64,000 nt of DNA. Origin: Bog-159 sp963709155 (GTDB lineage Bacteria; Acidobacteriota; Terriglobia; Bryobacterales; Bryobacteraceae). Location: NCBI GenBank assembly GCA_963709155.1, contig CAVPVD010000003.1:434001-498000 (forward strand), read 5' to 3'. Shown here in pieces: positions 26,066-34,608 of the stretch. Numbering within the stretch: the stretch's first letter is position 1; each line of letters begins with the position of its first letter. The notes below the pieces were generated by a model. That model was not told the DNA's origin. It was given only the letters and a program-made list of their open reading frames with translations, and made no database searches. The position numbers and the translations under genes are program-made.

Positions 26066-26126
26066 ACGGCGGACTGAAGTCCGCCGCAGCACGCTGAAGC
26101 GTGCGCCACGGGCTGCGGCCAGTCAT
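26066..26126. repeat. Palindromic repeat family C copy
   Basis: ACGGCGGACTGAAGTCCGCC, GCACGCTGAAGCGTGCGCCA and GGGCTGCGGCCAGTC, almost the same as 18509-18566. It lies between two convergent genes. Confidence 0.8.
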
Positions 26127-26173
26127 CATGGGGACCCGAAATCATGAAGAATATTCGGGACGCACTACTTTAC

Positions 26174-27466
26174 CTAGTAAGTGCGATACGGCGCGGCCAC
26201 CGGTCCGGGCAGCGGCAGGATGCCTACGAAGGAGTGGGTGCCTTCTCCGCCGCCGAACCCGACGTAAGCGCGGAACACGACCTTGGTGGCCGACCAGAGA
26301 GTCAAGCCGCCTCCCACGCTTTGGCGCATCTTCGCCAGGCTGAGATCGGAGGCTTGCGCGGCTACCTGTCCGGTATCGTAGAAAATCATAATTCCGAGCG
26401 GCTTCCAGATGCGGCGATTGAATTCCACTTCGATGACCATGTTATCCGGCGCGCGGAAACGGTAATCCGGAAATCCGCGCAATGCGGGATCGCCATTGAT
26501 ATCCGTACCCCCAAGAGTATCCTGCAAGTAGAGAGGCACGATGTTGCCGGCCGCGGTGTGCGCCAGGGTCAGGCGGCCGTAGATCGAGAGGATACTGTCG
26601 CGGCGGGGAACGCCTTTGCCGGCGTGCTCCAGATACAGATTGTGCAGCAGATCCGCGCGGAAGCGTCCGAAGGAATATTGTCCGCCGCCGTGATCCTGAT
26701 AATACTCGTACCCGATCTTGTAGATCAGACCGTAAGGATAATCGTTGGGTAAGTGCGGACGCACATAGAACTGGTAATGCGTGAAAGTAGGCTGGGACGC
26801 GAGTCCCGGCGCCTGCGCGGGATCCACGCGATAGAAATCGTCCACCGACGGGATGGTGCTGGTGGAGGCCGCGCCGATCGCCGGCCACAAGCCTTCGGCT
26901 TTGGCGCCCACATTCAGCCACCAGGCCACGGGTATCGACACGCCCACGCCTACACGGATATCCCGCTCCGTGTAGAGCCCGAGCGTGCTCAGGCTCGATT
27001 GCGGCCCTTCGCCGTAGAAATCCAGCTTAGTCAGTTGTTGCGCGGTGACATAGGGCTGGATCTCGAACTTCTCCATAATGCGGCGCTGCGCGGGTGTGTT
27101 GTCGCCCATGGTGACCGGGGGCGGCTGCTTGTCGAACAGCGCCACGAAGTGACCTTCCCATGCGCCCTGGACCGATCCCGATCCGCCCAGGTCCCAATTG
27201 TTCTGCCATTTCTCGCCGAACGTGAACAGGCGTTTGTATCCCAGCCCCAGGCCGAGGCCGTTGCCGGGCGCGAACATCTGCGCATTGAAGTGCAGCGGAT
27301 CTCCATTGAAGATCGGCTGCGCGCACTGGGTATCCTGGGAGCGATCCAGGAATTTGTCGTGCCAGGCGGGTTCGCAATACTGCTGGATGGTGTGAACTTC
27401 CTTGGCAAGCTGGTCGTCGCCCCAAGCGATCGCGACCGCGAGAGCGAACAGGAAGATAAGTTTCAT
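26174..27466 (-). CDS. Outer-membrane beta-barrel protein (surface antigen D15/Omp85 C-terminal type)
   Basis: ATG 27466, with AGAGG upstream, gives a signal peptide MKLIFLFALAVAIAWG; the open frame to 28003 upstream is read-through of the neighbouring gene. The mature ~415 residues alternate polar and hydrophobic residues with many aromatic strand ends. The last third has the conserved pattern of the D15 barrel (GGTDINGDPALRGFPDYRFR, VEVEFNRRIW-like segment, VGGGLTLWSATKVVFRAYVG). No POTRA domains are visible. The start overlaps the phosphoesterase stop (ATGA). It is probably an outer-membrane partner of that enzyme, perhaps for export or anchoring. Confidence 0.8.
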   Translation of the reverse strand: MKLIFLFALAVAIAWGDDQLAKEVHTIQQYCEPAWHDKFLDRSQDTQCAQPIFNGDPLHFNAQMFAPGNGLGLGLGYKRLFTFGEKWQNNWDLGGSGSVQGAWEGHFVALFDKQPPPVTMGDNTPAQRRIMEKFEIQPYVTAQQLTKLDFYGEGPQSSLSTLGLYTERDIRVGVGVSIPVAWWLNVGAKAEGLWPAIGAASTSTIPSVDDFYRVDPAQAPGLASQPTFTHYQFYVRPHLPNDYPYGLIYKIGYEYYQDHGGGQYSFGRFRADLLHNLYLEHAGKGVPRRDSILSIYGRLTLAHTAAGNIVPLYLQDTLGGTDINGDPALRGFPDYRFRAPDNMVIEVEFNRRIWKPLGIMIFYDTGQVAAQASDLSLAKMRQSVGGGLTLWSATKVVFRAYVGFGGGEGTHSFVGILPLPGPVAAPYRTY

Positions 27467-28890
27467 TGCGCACCTCTCAGGCGCTGCGCCACGTTTCGCA
27501 GATAGGCCGCCGCCTGCTTTTCGGTCGAAATCGCGTCCGGAGACTGGCCGGAGCGGAGCGCGGGCGGCAAGGTCTGCTCCATCTGAACGGCCTGCTTGAC
27601 CATGCCTCCCTGCAGGGCGGAGAGCGGTTTGTCCTTGCTGCTGGGCGTGGGCTGGCCGGGCGCGGGCGAGGCCACACGCGCCACCATGGCCGTAGCGTGC
27701 GCCTGCACGGCGACGGCCCGCGCCGCCACGGGAACATTGTCCGGCGTGGCCAGACTCAGGACGTGGTCGAAGGTGGCCGCGTTCTTGTCGCGATTCGTGA
27801 GTGACGTGTTTTGCCAGTCGGGCAGGAACAGTTTGCGCGCGGTGGCGATGATGGAAGTGTGGTCGTAGAAGGTATTGTCCGCGCTGCCGATCACCGTGCC
27901 GGCCTTCACGTAGGGCGACGCGATCACCGCGGGCACGCGCACGCCAAGACGTTTGAAATCGAACGCGGGCGCGGCCGAGGTCAGCCCGTCGGGATTTTCG
28001 CAAGGGGGCGGCGCGACGTGGTCGAAGAGGCCGCCGTGTTCGTCGTAGACGATCAGCAGCATGGTCTTTTGCCAGAGATCTGGGTTACCGGTCAGAGCCA
28101 TGTAGACGTCGTGAATCAGCGCTTCTCCGTCGCGGACGTCGTGGTCGGGATGCTGATCCGCGGGCTCATGGGCGCCGCCGGTATCGTCGGCGTTATAACG
28201 CGGCTCGATGAAGCAGTAATTCGGCAGGGAGTCCGGATCCTTGCACTCGTTCAGGAAATCGTCGTACAGGCCGAAATATTCATTTTGATTGCCCAGCAGT
28301 TCTTTGAAAGTGAGCGCCATGGTCCAATCCTGGTAATAGATCTTGGCGGAGACCTGCTGCTGGTTCAAGGCCGCATAAATCGTGTGCAAGTTGCCCAGCG
28401 CGGGAGGCCCCACGACCGAGCCCAGGGAAGTGGCGGCATGCGCAAAAGAACGGTTCGGCAGCGTAGGGCCGGGCACCGACGAAAACCAGCGATCGCAGAC
28501 CGCGTAGTGCTGCGCCAGGTAGGTCAGGATGGGCAGGTTTTGTGCCGAGAACCCCTTCATCACATCCTTGGCGCGATTCGGATCCTTGCACACCTGGTAG
28601 TAACTCTGGATGAATCCCTGCATGGGCGCGGCACCCGGCGTAGCTTGCTGGTTAGAGAAAACCTGGACGTTCACATCGAACAATTCGTGGCCGGGATCCG
28701 GCTCATAATCGCCGATGTATTGTGCATTGTTGGAGACGTGTACGGGGGCGCCGGTGGTGTCGGGGTTGGTTTCCGCGCCGGTCAGGCCATCGATGCCCGG
28801 AATGCCGGAAAATCCGAGCATGTGGTCGAAAGACCGGTTCTCCAGCATGAGGACGATGAAGTGTTCGATCCGGCTATCGTTGAACGGCAT
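27463..28890 (-). CDS. Phosphoesterase family protein (phospholipase C/acid phosphatase-like, PF04185)
   Basis: The start at 28890 (MPFNDSRIEHFIVLMLENRS) has GGAG at suitable distance; an earlier ATG at 28956 adds non-homologous residues. Family landmarks are the LENRSFDHMLGF metal/nucleophile region (Glu17, Asn18), RWFSSVPGPTLPNRSF, a His/Asp-rich central metal site (HPDHDVRDGEALI) and VYDEHGGLFDHV. The family includes bacterial non-specific phospholipases C and acid phosphatases using two metals. No signal peptide is evident, which is unusual. It overlaps the D15-type barrel gene by 4 bp, so they form a two-gene operon. Substrate unknown. Confidence 0.9.
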   Translation of the reverse strand: MPFNDSRIEHFIVLMLENRSFDHMLGFSGIPGIDGLTGAETNPDTTGAPVHVSNNAQYIGDYEPDPGHELFDVNVQVFSNQQATPGAAPMQGFIQSYYQVCKDPNRAKDVMKGFSAQNLPILTYLAQHYAVCDRWFSSVPGPTLPNRSFAHAATSLGSVVGPPALGNLHTIYAALNQQQVSAKIYYQDWTMALTFKELLGNQNEYFGLYDDFLNECKDPDSLPNYCFIEPRYNADDTGGAHEPADQHPDHDVRDGEALIHDVYMALTGNPDLWQKTMLLIVYDEHGGLFDHVAPPPCENPDGLTSAAPAFDFKRLGVRVPAVIASPYVKAGTVIGSADNTFYDHTSIIATARKLFLPDWQNTSLTNRDKNAATFDHVLSLATPDNVPVAARAVAVQAHATAMVARVASPAPGQPTPSSKDKPLSALQGGMVKQAVQMEQTLPPALRSGQSPDAISTEKQAAAYLRNVAQRLRGAQ

Positions 28891-28961
28891 AGGTTCTCCG
28901 CTTCCGGATAGTGAGCTAAAGCAGGAAAGCGTTTCACGCCGGGACGCCAAGAGCATATGCC

Positions 28962-29378
28962 ATGTCCAAATGCAGTAAGATGGCGGTGATGCAGAATTTT
29001 CGCCAGTTTGAAGTGGGGCCGGACCCGTTTGGGCGCAAGTGGCAGGTCCTGTTCAAGTGGTTGCAGACGGCCATTTCGCTGCGCCATAGCGATACTGTGG
29101 ATGTGAAATTCGTGCTCGAAAGCGACGGCAGGCGGATCGAAAAGCAAATCGCTATGCCGCACGCGGACCTTCTGGAGTTAAGCCGCCGCACGGGACACGA
29201 GATGACCGACGCCTGGTGTTCGCGCCTGGCTGCCGAACACCTGAAGCGCATGGTGGAGAGCGGCGAGGATCTGGAAAAGGACCTGGTGACGGTGCGCCTG
29301 CCCGAACTATCCGGTTACGCGGCCGAAATTGCGCGCGAGGAAAGCGCGGACGTGACGGCGCGCCGAGGCGCGGCTTAG
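28962..29378 (+). CDS. Conserved-looking small protein of unknown function
   Basis: The frame encodes up to 138 residues: FRQFEVGPDPFGRKWQVLFK, an Ile/Val-rich strand VDVKFVLES, an acidic helix and MTDAWCSRLAAEHLKRMVES. It looks like a compact soluble alpha/beta protein with no signal peptide or catalytic motif I can name. ATG 28962, 28980 and 28989 are all plausible starts and none has a strong ribosome binding site. It is divergent from the phosphoesterase and is followed by a GNAT frame 17 bp later, so the two may be co-transcribed. Confidence 0.65.
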   Translation: MSKCSKMAVMQNFRQFEVGPDPFGRKWQVLFKWLQTAISLRHSDTVDVKFVLESDGRRIEKQIAMPHADLLELSRRTGHEMTDAWCSRLAAEHLKRMVESGEDLEKDLVTVRLPELSGYAAEIAREESADVTARRGAA

Positions 29379-29394
29379 AACGTCCGCAAGGGCG

Positions 29395-30195
29395 CTGACG
29401 CGCGCGGACATCCCGGCGGCCATACGGCTCACGGCCGGCGCGGGCTGGAACCAGACAGAAACCGATTGGCTGAATCTGCTGCAACTGGCGCCGGACACCT
29501 GTTTCGGGATGGACCGCGACGGGACGCTGGCGGCAACCAGCACGGCGGTCTGTTATGAGCGCAGGCTGGCGTGGATCGGCATGGTGTTGACGGATGCCGC
29601 GCATCGGCGGCAAGGTTTCGCCCGGCGGTTGATGGAACATGCGCTAGAGGCGCTTACGATGCGCGGCGTCGAATGGATCAAGCTGGACGCCACCCCGATG
29701 GGCGCGCCGCTCTACCGCCAACTCGGCTTCGAACCGGAATGCGCGGTCGAGCGTTGGGGAGCGATAGCGGGACGGGCGCGCGGCAAGGGGGAACTGATTT
29801 GGCAGGGGCTGCCGGCATTCGATCGCCAGGTATTTGGCGCGGACCGTTCCGAATTACTGGCGGCACTGGCGCCGCTGGGAGCGGCGGCCGTTGGGGATAG
29901 AGGCTACGCCATGGCGCGACCGGGCGCGCAGGCTGCCTATTTCGGTCCTTGTGTGAGCCGCGAGACGGAATGCGCCGCTCGACTGCTCGCCTGGTTTCTC
30001 AGCCGGCACGCAGGCGCGCCGGTTTATTGGGATCTGCTGCCGCACAATACCGAGGCGGTACGGCTGGCGCGCGCCCATGGATTCGTGCCCGTGCGGCGGC
30101 TGGTGCGCATGATCCGGCGAGGTGTAGCGGGCGCGGCGCCGCTGGCGCACGACGATTCCCAAGTATTCGCGATTGCGGGCTTCGAATACGGGTAA
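29395..30195 (+). CDS. GNAT acetyltransferase, start uncertain
   Basis: From ATG 29509 the frame has a GNAT core (RLAWIGMVLTDAAHRRQGFA, ARRLMEHALEAL, YRQLGFEPE) and a second GNAT-like C-terminal half (DLLPHNTEAVRLARAHGFVP). Upstream of that ATG the same frame continues with a typical GNAT N-terminus (LTRADIPAAIRLTAGAGWNQ), but no ATG, GTG or TTG exists between the stop at 29353 and 29509. I therefore mark CTG 29395 as a possible start; ATG 29509 is the conservative choice. The acceptor is unknown. The end abuts folP. Confidence 0.75.
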   Translation: MTRADIPAAIRLTAGAGWNQTETDWLNLLQLAPDTCFGMDRDGTLAATSTAVCYERRLAWIGMVLTDAAHRRQGFARRLMEHALEALTMRGVEWIKLDATPMGAPLYRQLGFEPECAVERWGAIAGRARGKGELIWQGLPAFDRQVFGADRSELLAALAPLGAAAVGDRGYAMARPGAQAAYFGPCVSRETECAARLLAWFLSRHAGAPVYWDLLPHNTEAVRLARAHGFVPVRRLVRMIRRGVAGAAPLAHDDSQVFAIAGFEYG

Positions 30196-30224
30196 CTGTG
30201 CAACGTGCGACATTAGTTCCGTCT

Positions 30225-31076
30225 ATGCGAAAGTTGTTCTACTGGAAACTCAAGACCCGCGAGATCAAGCTGGGCGAGCGCACGGCCATCCTCGGCGTGT
30301 TGAACCTGACGCCCGATTCCTTCTCCGATGGCGGCAAATATCAGGATCCGGACCGGGCGTTCGCGCGCGCCGTGGAGATGGAGGAGCAGGGCGCGGACAT
30401 CATCGATATCGGGGCCGAGTCTACCCGGCCCGAATCCGCGCGCATCGGGGCCGCGGAGGAGTTGCGCAGGCTGATTCCGGTGCTCAAGCGCCTGCGCGAC
30501 CAACTGACGATTCCGATTTCCGTGGATACCTACAAGGCCGAGGTGGCCGAACGCGCGCTGGAACACGGCGCGGAGATCATCAACGATCCCACCGGCTTGA
30601 CGTTCGAGGCGCAGCTTGCGCGGGTAGTATCGAACCACGACGCCGGACTGATCCTGAACCATATGCGCGGGCGTCCCGAGACGTGGGCCAAACTGCCGCC
30701 GCTTCCGGATGTGATGGGAACGATCGTACGCGACCTGGAGGCGACCGTCAGCCGCGCGCGCCACACGGGCATCGATCGCTCCCGGATGGTGGTGGATCCG
30801 GGGCTGGGATTCGGCAAGCGCAAGGAGCAGAACTCGGCGGTCCTGGCGCGACTGCACGAGTTGGGAGGGTTGGACCTGCCCATCATGACGGGACCCTCGC
30901 GCAAGTCTTTTCTGGCGCATGCCACGGAACGGGAGACGCTGTTCGCGACCGCGGCCGCGGTCACGGCTGCGATTCTGGGAGGAGCGCACCTGGTGCGGGT
31001 GCACGATGTGCGGGAGATGCGGGCCGTGGCGGACGTGGCGGACGAGATCCTGCGGCACACCGGCGAGCGGTCCTGA
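30225..31076 (+). CDS. folP: Dihydropteroate synthase
   Basis: FolP condenses p-aminobenzoate with dihydropterin pyrophosphate in folate synthesis and is the sulfonamide target. ATG 30225 gives MRKLFYWKLKTREIKLGERT. Signature segments are ILGVLNLTPDSFSDGGKY (pterin/phosphate loop), DIGAESTRP, PISVDTYKAEVAERAL, IINDPTG, MVVDPGLGFGKRKEQN and TGPSRKSFL. The length of 283 residues is normal for the TIM barrel. It follows the GNAT gene by 29 bp and is convergent with a 2-hydroxyacid dehydrogenase. Confidence 0.95.
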   Translation: MRKLFYWKLKTREIKLGERTAILGVLNLTPDSFSDGGKYQDPDRAFARAVEMEEQGADIIDIGAESTRPESARIGAAEELRRLIPVLKRLRDQLTIPISVDTYKAEVAERALEHGAEIINDPTGLTFEAQLARVVSNHDAGLILNHMRGRPETWAKLPPLPDVMGTIVRDLEATVSRARHTGIDRSRMVVDPGLGFGKRKEQNSAVLARLHELGGLDLPIMTGPSRKSFLAHATERETLFATAAAVTAAILGGAHLVRVHDVREMRAVADVADEILRHTGERS

Positions 31077-31079
31077 GGG

Positions 31080-32009
31080 CTAATACCCGCGCCGCTTATC
31101 CACCACGTTTTCGAGCGGCTCTCCCTTGCGGTAGCGCGCGAAATTATCCAGGAACAATTGCATGGCGCGCTGCTGCCAGTCCGGCGTGTGATCGGCCGAA
31201 TGAGCCGACATCAGCAGATTATCGAGGGCGAAATACGGATGGCCGGGGGGTAGCGGTTCCTGGTTGAAGACATCCAGCGCCGCGCCGCCGATGCGGCGCT
31301 CGCGCAGCGCCGCGATGAGAGCCGCCTCGTCTACCAGCGGCCCGCGGCCCACGTTGATCAGAATGGCGGCGGGCTTCATGGCGCGCAGTTCGGCTTCGCC
31401 CACGATGCCGCGGGTAGCGGGCGTCAGCGGCGCGCTGAGGACCAGGTAATCCGACTGTGCCAGCAGATCGTGCTTGGCGTCTGGACCGTCGGCCCGGTGC
31501 AACCCGATCACTCGCAATCCCAGAGCCTCCGAGCGTTGGGCGGCGGCCTTGCCGATGTCGCCCATGCCGATGATTCCCATGGTCTGCCCGGCCAATTCAA
31601 CGGTATCGAAAGGATCCCAGACGCCGGCCTGCTGGCTGCGCACCATGCGCCGCAATCCCTTGGCGAAGAAGAGCACCGCGGCGATCACGAATTCTCCCAG
31701 AATGTCGCTGAAAACTCCGCGCGCGTTGGTCAGCGGCACGGCGCTTTCGGCTAATTCCGGAAAGAGGAGTTCATCCAGCCCCGCGGAGCGAGAGTGCACC
31801 CAGCGCACCCGCGGCGCCATCCGCCAAACCTGCTGCAAGAGATCGCGGCTGCCGGTCCAATTCAAGATAACGTCGGCTTCCGGCGCGGCATCCGCGAAAG
31901 CTTCCACGCGGTTTCCGGCCGCGATGCCGACCCCGTCCGGAAGCGCTTCGAGCATCGCCAGCAAGGGGTCCGTGGGATTCGCCAATACTAAAACTGTGCT
32001 ATCGTCCAT
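31080..32009 (-). CDS. D-isomer-specific 2-hydroxyacid dehydrogenase
   Basis: This NAD(P)-dependent oxidoreductase has 309 residues from ATG 32009; the open frame beyond it runs antisense to glpX. The Rossmann loop is TMGIIGMGDIGKAAAQ. The catalytic Arg lies in NVGRGPLVDE, Glu in FNQEPLP, and His in MSAHSADHTPDW. It reduces or oxidises a 2-oxo/2-hydroxy acid such as glyoxylate, hydroxypyruvate or phosphoglycerate; the exact substrate is not visible. It is divergent from glpX with only 15 bp between the start codons, so their promoters must lie within the opposite coding regions. Confidence 0.9.
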   Translation of the reverse strand: MDDSTVLVLANPTDPLLAMLEALPDGVGIAAGNRVEAFADAAPEADVILNWTGSRDLLQQVWRMAPRVRWVHSRSAGLDELLFPELAESAVPLTNARGVFSDILGEFVIAAVLFFAKGLRRMVRSQQAGVWDPFDTVELAGQTMGIIGMGDIGKAAAQRSEALGLRVIGLHRADGPDAKHDLLAQSDYLVLSAPLTPATRGIVGEAELRAMKPAAILINVGRGPLVDEAALIAALRERRIGGAALDVFNQEPLPPGHPYFALDNLLMSAHSADHTPDWQQRAMQLFLDNFARYRKGEPLENVVDKRRGY

Positions 32010-32024
32010 GAGGAGAAAGCTACC

Positions 32025-33002
32025 ATGTTCGACCTCTCTCTGGAAGTCCTGCGCGTCGTGGAAGAGGCCGCCATCGCCTCGGCCCGCACCATGGGGATGG
32101 GAGACGGCAAGACCGCCGATCATGCGGCGGTAGAATCCATGCGGCGGTGCCTCGATACCATCGCGATCGACGGCACCATCGTAATCGGCGAGGGCGAACG
32201 CGACGCCGCGCCCATGCTGTTCATCGGCGAAAAGGTGGGCGCGGCCAAGGAGCAGCCGGGCGCGCTTTCGGTGGATATCGCGGTCGATCCCCTGGAAGGC
32301 ACCAATCTTTGCGCCACGGGCGCGGGCGGCGCCATCACGGTGCTGGCCGCTTCGGAGCGCGGCGGACTGCTGCACGCGCCGGATTGCTATATGGAGAAGA
32401 TCGTGGTGGGCCCGGCGGCCAAGGGTGCGGTCGATCTGGAAGCTCCGGTGAAGTATAACCTGAAGGCCATCGCCCGGCGGCTGCAGCGCGGCGTAGACGA
32501 TCTGGTAGTGGTGGTGCTCGACCGTCCGCGCCACGAGCAACTCATCGCCGATATCCGGGAAGCCGGCGCGCGCATACGGCTGATCGGCGACGGCGACCTA
32601 TCGGCCGGCATCGCCGCAGCGGTCTCGGGCACCGGAGTGCACGCCGTGATGGGATCCGGCGGCGCGCCCGAGGGCGTGCTTACGGCGGCGGCGCTGCGCT
32701 GCCTGAACGGCGAGATCCTGGGCCGCCTGGTAGTGAAAGACGAGGCCCAGAAGGAACGCATGCAGGCGATGGGCATCCGGGACGTGACCAAGATCTACTC
32801 GACCAACGAACTCGCCCCCGGACGGAGCATCGTTTTCGCCGCCTCCGGCGTGACGGACGGCAACTTGTTGAAGGGCGTACGATTCTTCGGCGACGGCACA
32901 CGTACGCAATCCATCGTGATGACCCACACTCCGGCGCGCGTGCGCTTTATCGATACCGTACATCTGGAAAACAAGCCGGATGTGAAGGTGCGGTTCCGGT
33001 AG
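32025..33002 (+). CDS. glpX: Class II fructose-1,6-bisphosphatase
   Basis: GlpX removes the 1-phosphate from fructose-1,6-bisphosphate in gluconeogenesis. AGGAG stands at the right distance before ATG 32025. The metal-binding IVIGEGERDAAPM (Glu residues about 55-59) and VDPLEGTNLCATG (Asp88 to Thr93) are intact, as are YMEKIVVGP and VMGSGGAPEGVLTAAALRC. The length of 325 residues is typical of the family. It stands alone, back to back with the dehydrogenase. Confidence 0.95.
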   Translation: MFDLSLEVLRVVEEAAIASARTMGMGDGKTADHAAVESMRRCLDTIAIDGTIVIGEGERDAAPMLFIGEKVGAAKEQPGALSVDIAVDPLEGTNLCATGAGGAITVLAASERGGLLHAPDCYMEKIVVGPAAKGAVDLEAPVKYNLKAIARRLQRGVDDLVVVVLDRPRHEQLIADIREAGARIRLIGDGDLSAGIAAAVSGTGVHAVMGSGGAPEGVLTAAALRCLNGEILGRLVVKDEAQKERMQAMGIRDVTKIYSTNELAPGRSIVFAASGVTDGNLLKGVRFFGDGTRTQSIVMTHTPARVRFIDTVHLENKPDVKVRFR

Positions 33003-33065
33003 CCGGCCGGAAAAGAGAATGCCCGCAGGCTGCGTCGCGCCTGGAATCTGAAGGATAATGAACCC

Positions 33066-33263
33066 ATGACCGGAATTCAGTACGTGACCGATGAGAAGGG
33101 CCGCAAGGTGGCCGTTCAAATCGATCTGAAAGAACATCGGGAACTGTGGGAAGACCTCCAGGCTTCGGTGTTTCTGCTGATCGGGGGCTTATGGCAGGCG
33201 GATGCGGCGATGACAACACCACGAGTCTGCCAAGGGTCGCCGTGGGTCGTTAGGAGCGCATAA
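33066..33263 (+). pseudogene. N-terminal half of a Phd-like antitoxin
   Basis: MTGIQYVTDEKGRKVAVQID and LKEHRELWEDLQ match the first half of short Phd/prevent-host-death type antitoxins, whose pattern is QYITDxxGxxxAV...EYxxLLEDL. Homology stops at the Gln codon 33159-33161; the rest of the frame is out of place. The missing half appears in the same frame and orientation at 35043-35143. See the split-module finding. Confidence 0.6.
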
Positions 33264-33299
33264 GGCTAAAAAGCCCTTTTATCTGATTTAGTATATACT
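33264..33299 (+). promoter_or_regulatory. Weak hairpin and possible -10 before the PEP-CTERM gene
   Basis: GGCTAAAAAGCC followed by CTTTTAT forms a short terminator-like hairpin, and TATACT at 33294-33299 is a fair -10 box. No good -35 is visible, so this is tentative. Confidence 0.3.
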
Positions 33300-33347
33300 G
33301 TATGTCGTCTGGATAAGGCCAAGACCGAATCGTGGAAAGGAATAATT

Positions 33348-34043
33348 ATGCGCATTGTGGTTTGGTTTCTTCTTGCGTCCATTCCGCTTTCAGCTTCCAC
33401 CATCTCCTTGAGCGCCTGGTGCATGACCGCACCTACGACGCAAGGATCCGATTCAGCTTTCTGCGGGGACTCCTTTGACGCGGCGTCCGCGACCGTTGCG
33501 GGATACGACGTGGCTGCCAGCGCGGGGGCGGGCCCCGGTTATTATGCCAGTAATGCTGCGGCGTCGTTAAGCGAGGACCTGGTAATCACGTTCTTTGGAG
33601 GAACCGGAGTAGGCTTTGCCCAACCCTCGCTGATGCTTTCGATCAGCGAGCATTTTGGTTCCGCGGGAAGTGCAACGGCATCGTTTGGAGGGTGTGAAGT
33701 GTATCCGTCCAGTGACTCCTGCGGCTGGAATTCAGTGGAGTTCTTCTTTGGCGTCCCCGAGACACTGACGCTCTCCTTAAACGCGGGCGCCGCAACATTC
33801 GGCGAGTTGTACGAGTCTGCCGGAGGCAGTGGAGAGGCGTCTTGGGACGGATTTATCGGGTTTTATGGCCCCGGCGAGGTCGGGCTGAGCGGCGTAACCT
33901 ACGTGATTGGCTCCGGCGGGGAATCGAGTCCCGAGCCGGGCACATTGCTGCTCACCGCCATGGCGGGCGCCGCGCTATTGGCTTGCAGCCGGCGGCGCAG
34001 AACATCGAGATCCCGCCCGGTAGCAGCGAGGAAGACGCGGTGA
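33348..34043 (+). CDS. PEP-CTERM sorting-domain secreted protein
   Basis: The 231-residue product starts with a signal peptide (MRIVVWFLLASIPLSAST), after GGAAAGGA. Its body is Gly/Ser/Ala-rich and beta-like with four Cys (residues in SAWCM, AFCGD, GGCEVYPSSDSCGW). The C-terminus is a PEP-CTERM signal: SPEPGTLLLTAMAGAALLAC followed by an Arg-rich tail. Such proteins are processed by exosortase in exopolysaccharide-producing bacteria; no exosortase gene is in the window. It lies between the two halves of the Phd-like antitoxin gene. Confidence 0.85.
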   Translation: MRIVVWFLLASIPLSASTISLSAWCMTAPTTQGSDSAFCGDSFDAASATVAGYDVAASAGAGPGYYASNAAASLSEDLVITFFGGTGVGFAQPSLMLSISEHFGSAGSATASFGGCEVYPSSDSCGWNSVEFFFGVPETLTLSLNAGAATFGELYESAGGSGEASWDGFIGFYGPGEVGLSGVTYVIGSGGESSPEPGTLLLTAMAGAALLACSRRRRTSRSRPVAARKTR

Positions 34044-34125
34044 AGAAACGAGGCGAGCCGCTGCGTTTCCGCATCCTCCATTGACAACTGGTTGCGGCGC
34101 GGCTTGTTGCCTGGAGTAGGTCGGA

Positions 34126-34608
34126 TCAGGTCCAGTAATTGCGGTCCAGGCTGCGATACTGCACCGCCTCGGCCACATGCTTCGCCATCAGCGTTTCGGA
34201 CCCGCCCAGATCCGCGATGGTGCGGGCCACTTTAAGAATGCGGTCGTGCGCACGCGCCGAAAGACCCAGCCGGCGCACGGCCATCTCCAGCGTGCGCTCG
34301 CTGGCATCGTCCAAGACGCATAGCTTGCGCAACACCGGCGGGGGAATGTGCGCGTTGTAGAAGCCGCGCCGCTGCTGAATGGCACGGGCCCGTTCGACCC
34401 GCTCCCGCATCTCCGCCGACGACGTGCCGTCCACCTTGTCGCGCAGTTCCTTATACGGCACGGCCGGCACTTCGATATGCAGATCGATGCGGTCGAGCAG
34501 CGGCCCGCTCAACTTGCTCATATAGCGCTGGATGATGCCAGGGGTGCAGCGGCATTCGCGCGTGGCGTCGCCGTAGAAGCCGCAGGGACACCCGTGCAGA
34601 CATTAACT
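34126..34608 (-). pseudogene. C-terminal fragment of a YifB/ComM-type Mg-chelatase-like ATPase
   Basis: In minus-strand frame, CPCGFYGDATRECRCTPGII, then MSKLSGPLLDRIDLHIEVPA and RLGLSARAHDRILKVARTIA match the end of the ~500-residue ComM (YifB) family, the competence-linked helicase-like AAA+ protein. The zinc-finger-like Cys segment is complete, but just upstream (34603-34610) the frame meets TAA and all earlier domains, including Walker A and B, are missing. ATG 34521 is an internal Met, not a family start. The gene is thus cut at about 34608, inside the segment between the antitoxin halves. Confidence 0.8.

Noticed and set aside
26174..28003. 609-codon minus-strand frame as a single gene
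   Set aside because: Its upstream part is out-of-frame phosphoesterase sequence; the signal peptide and ribosome site place the barrel start at 27466.
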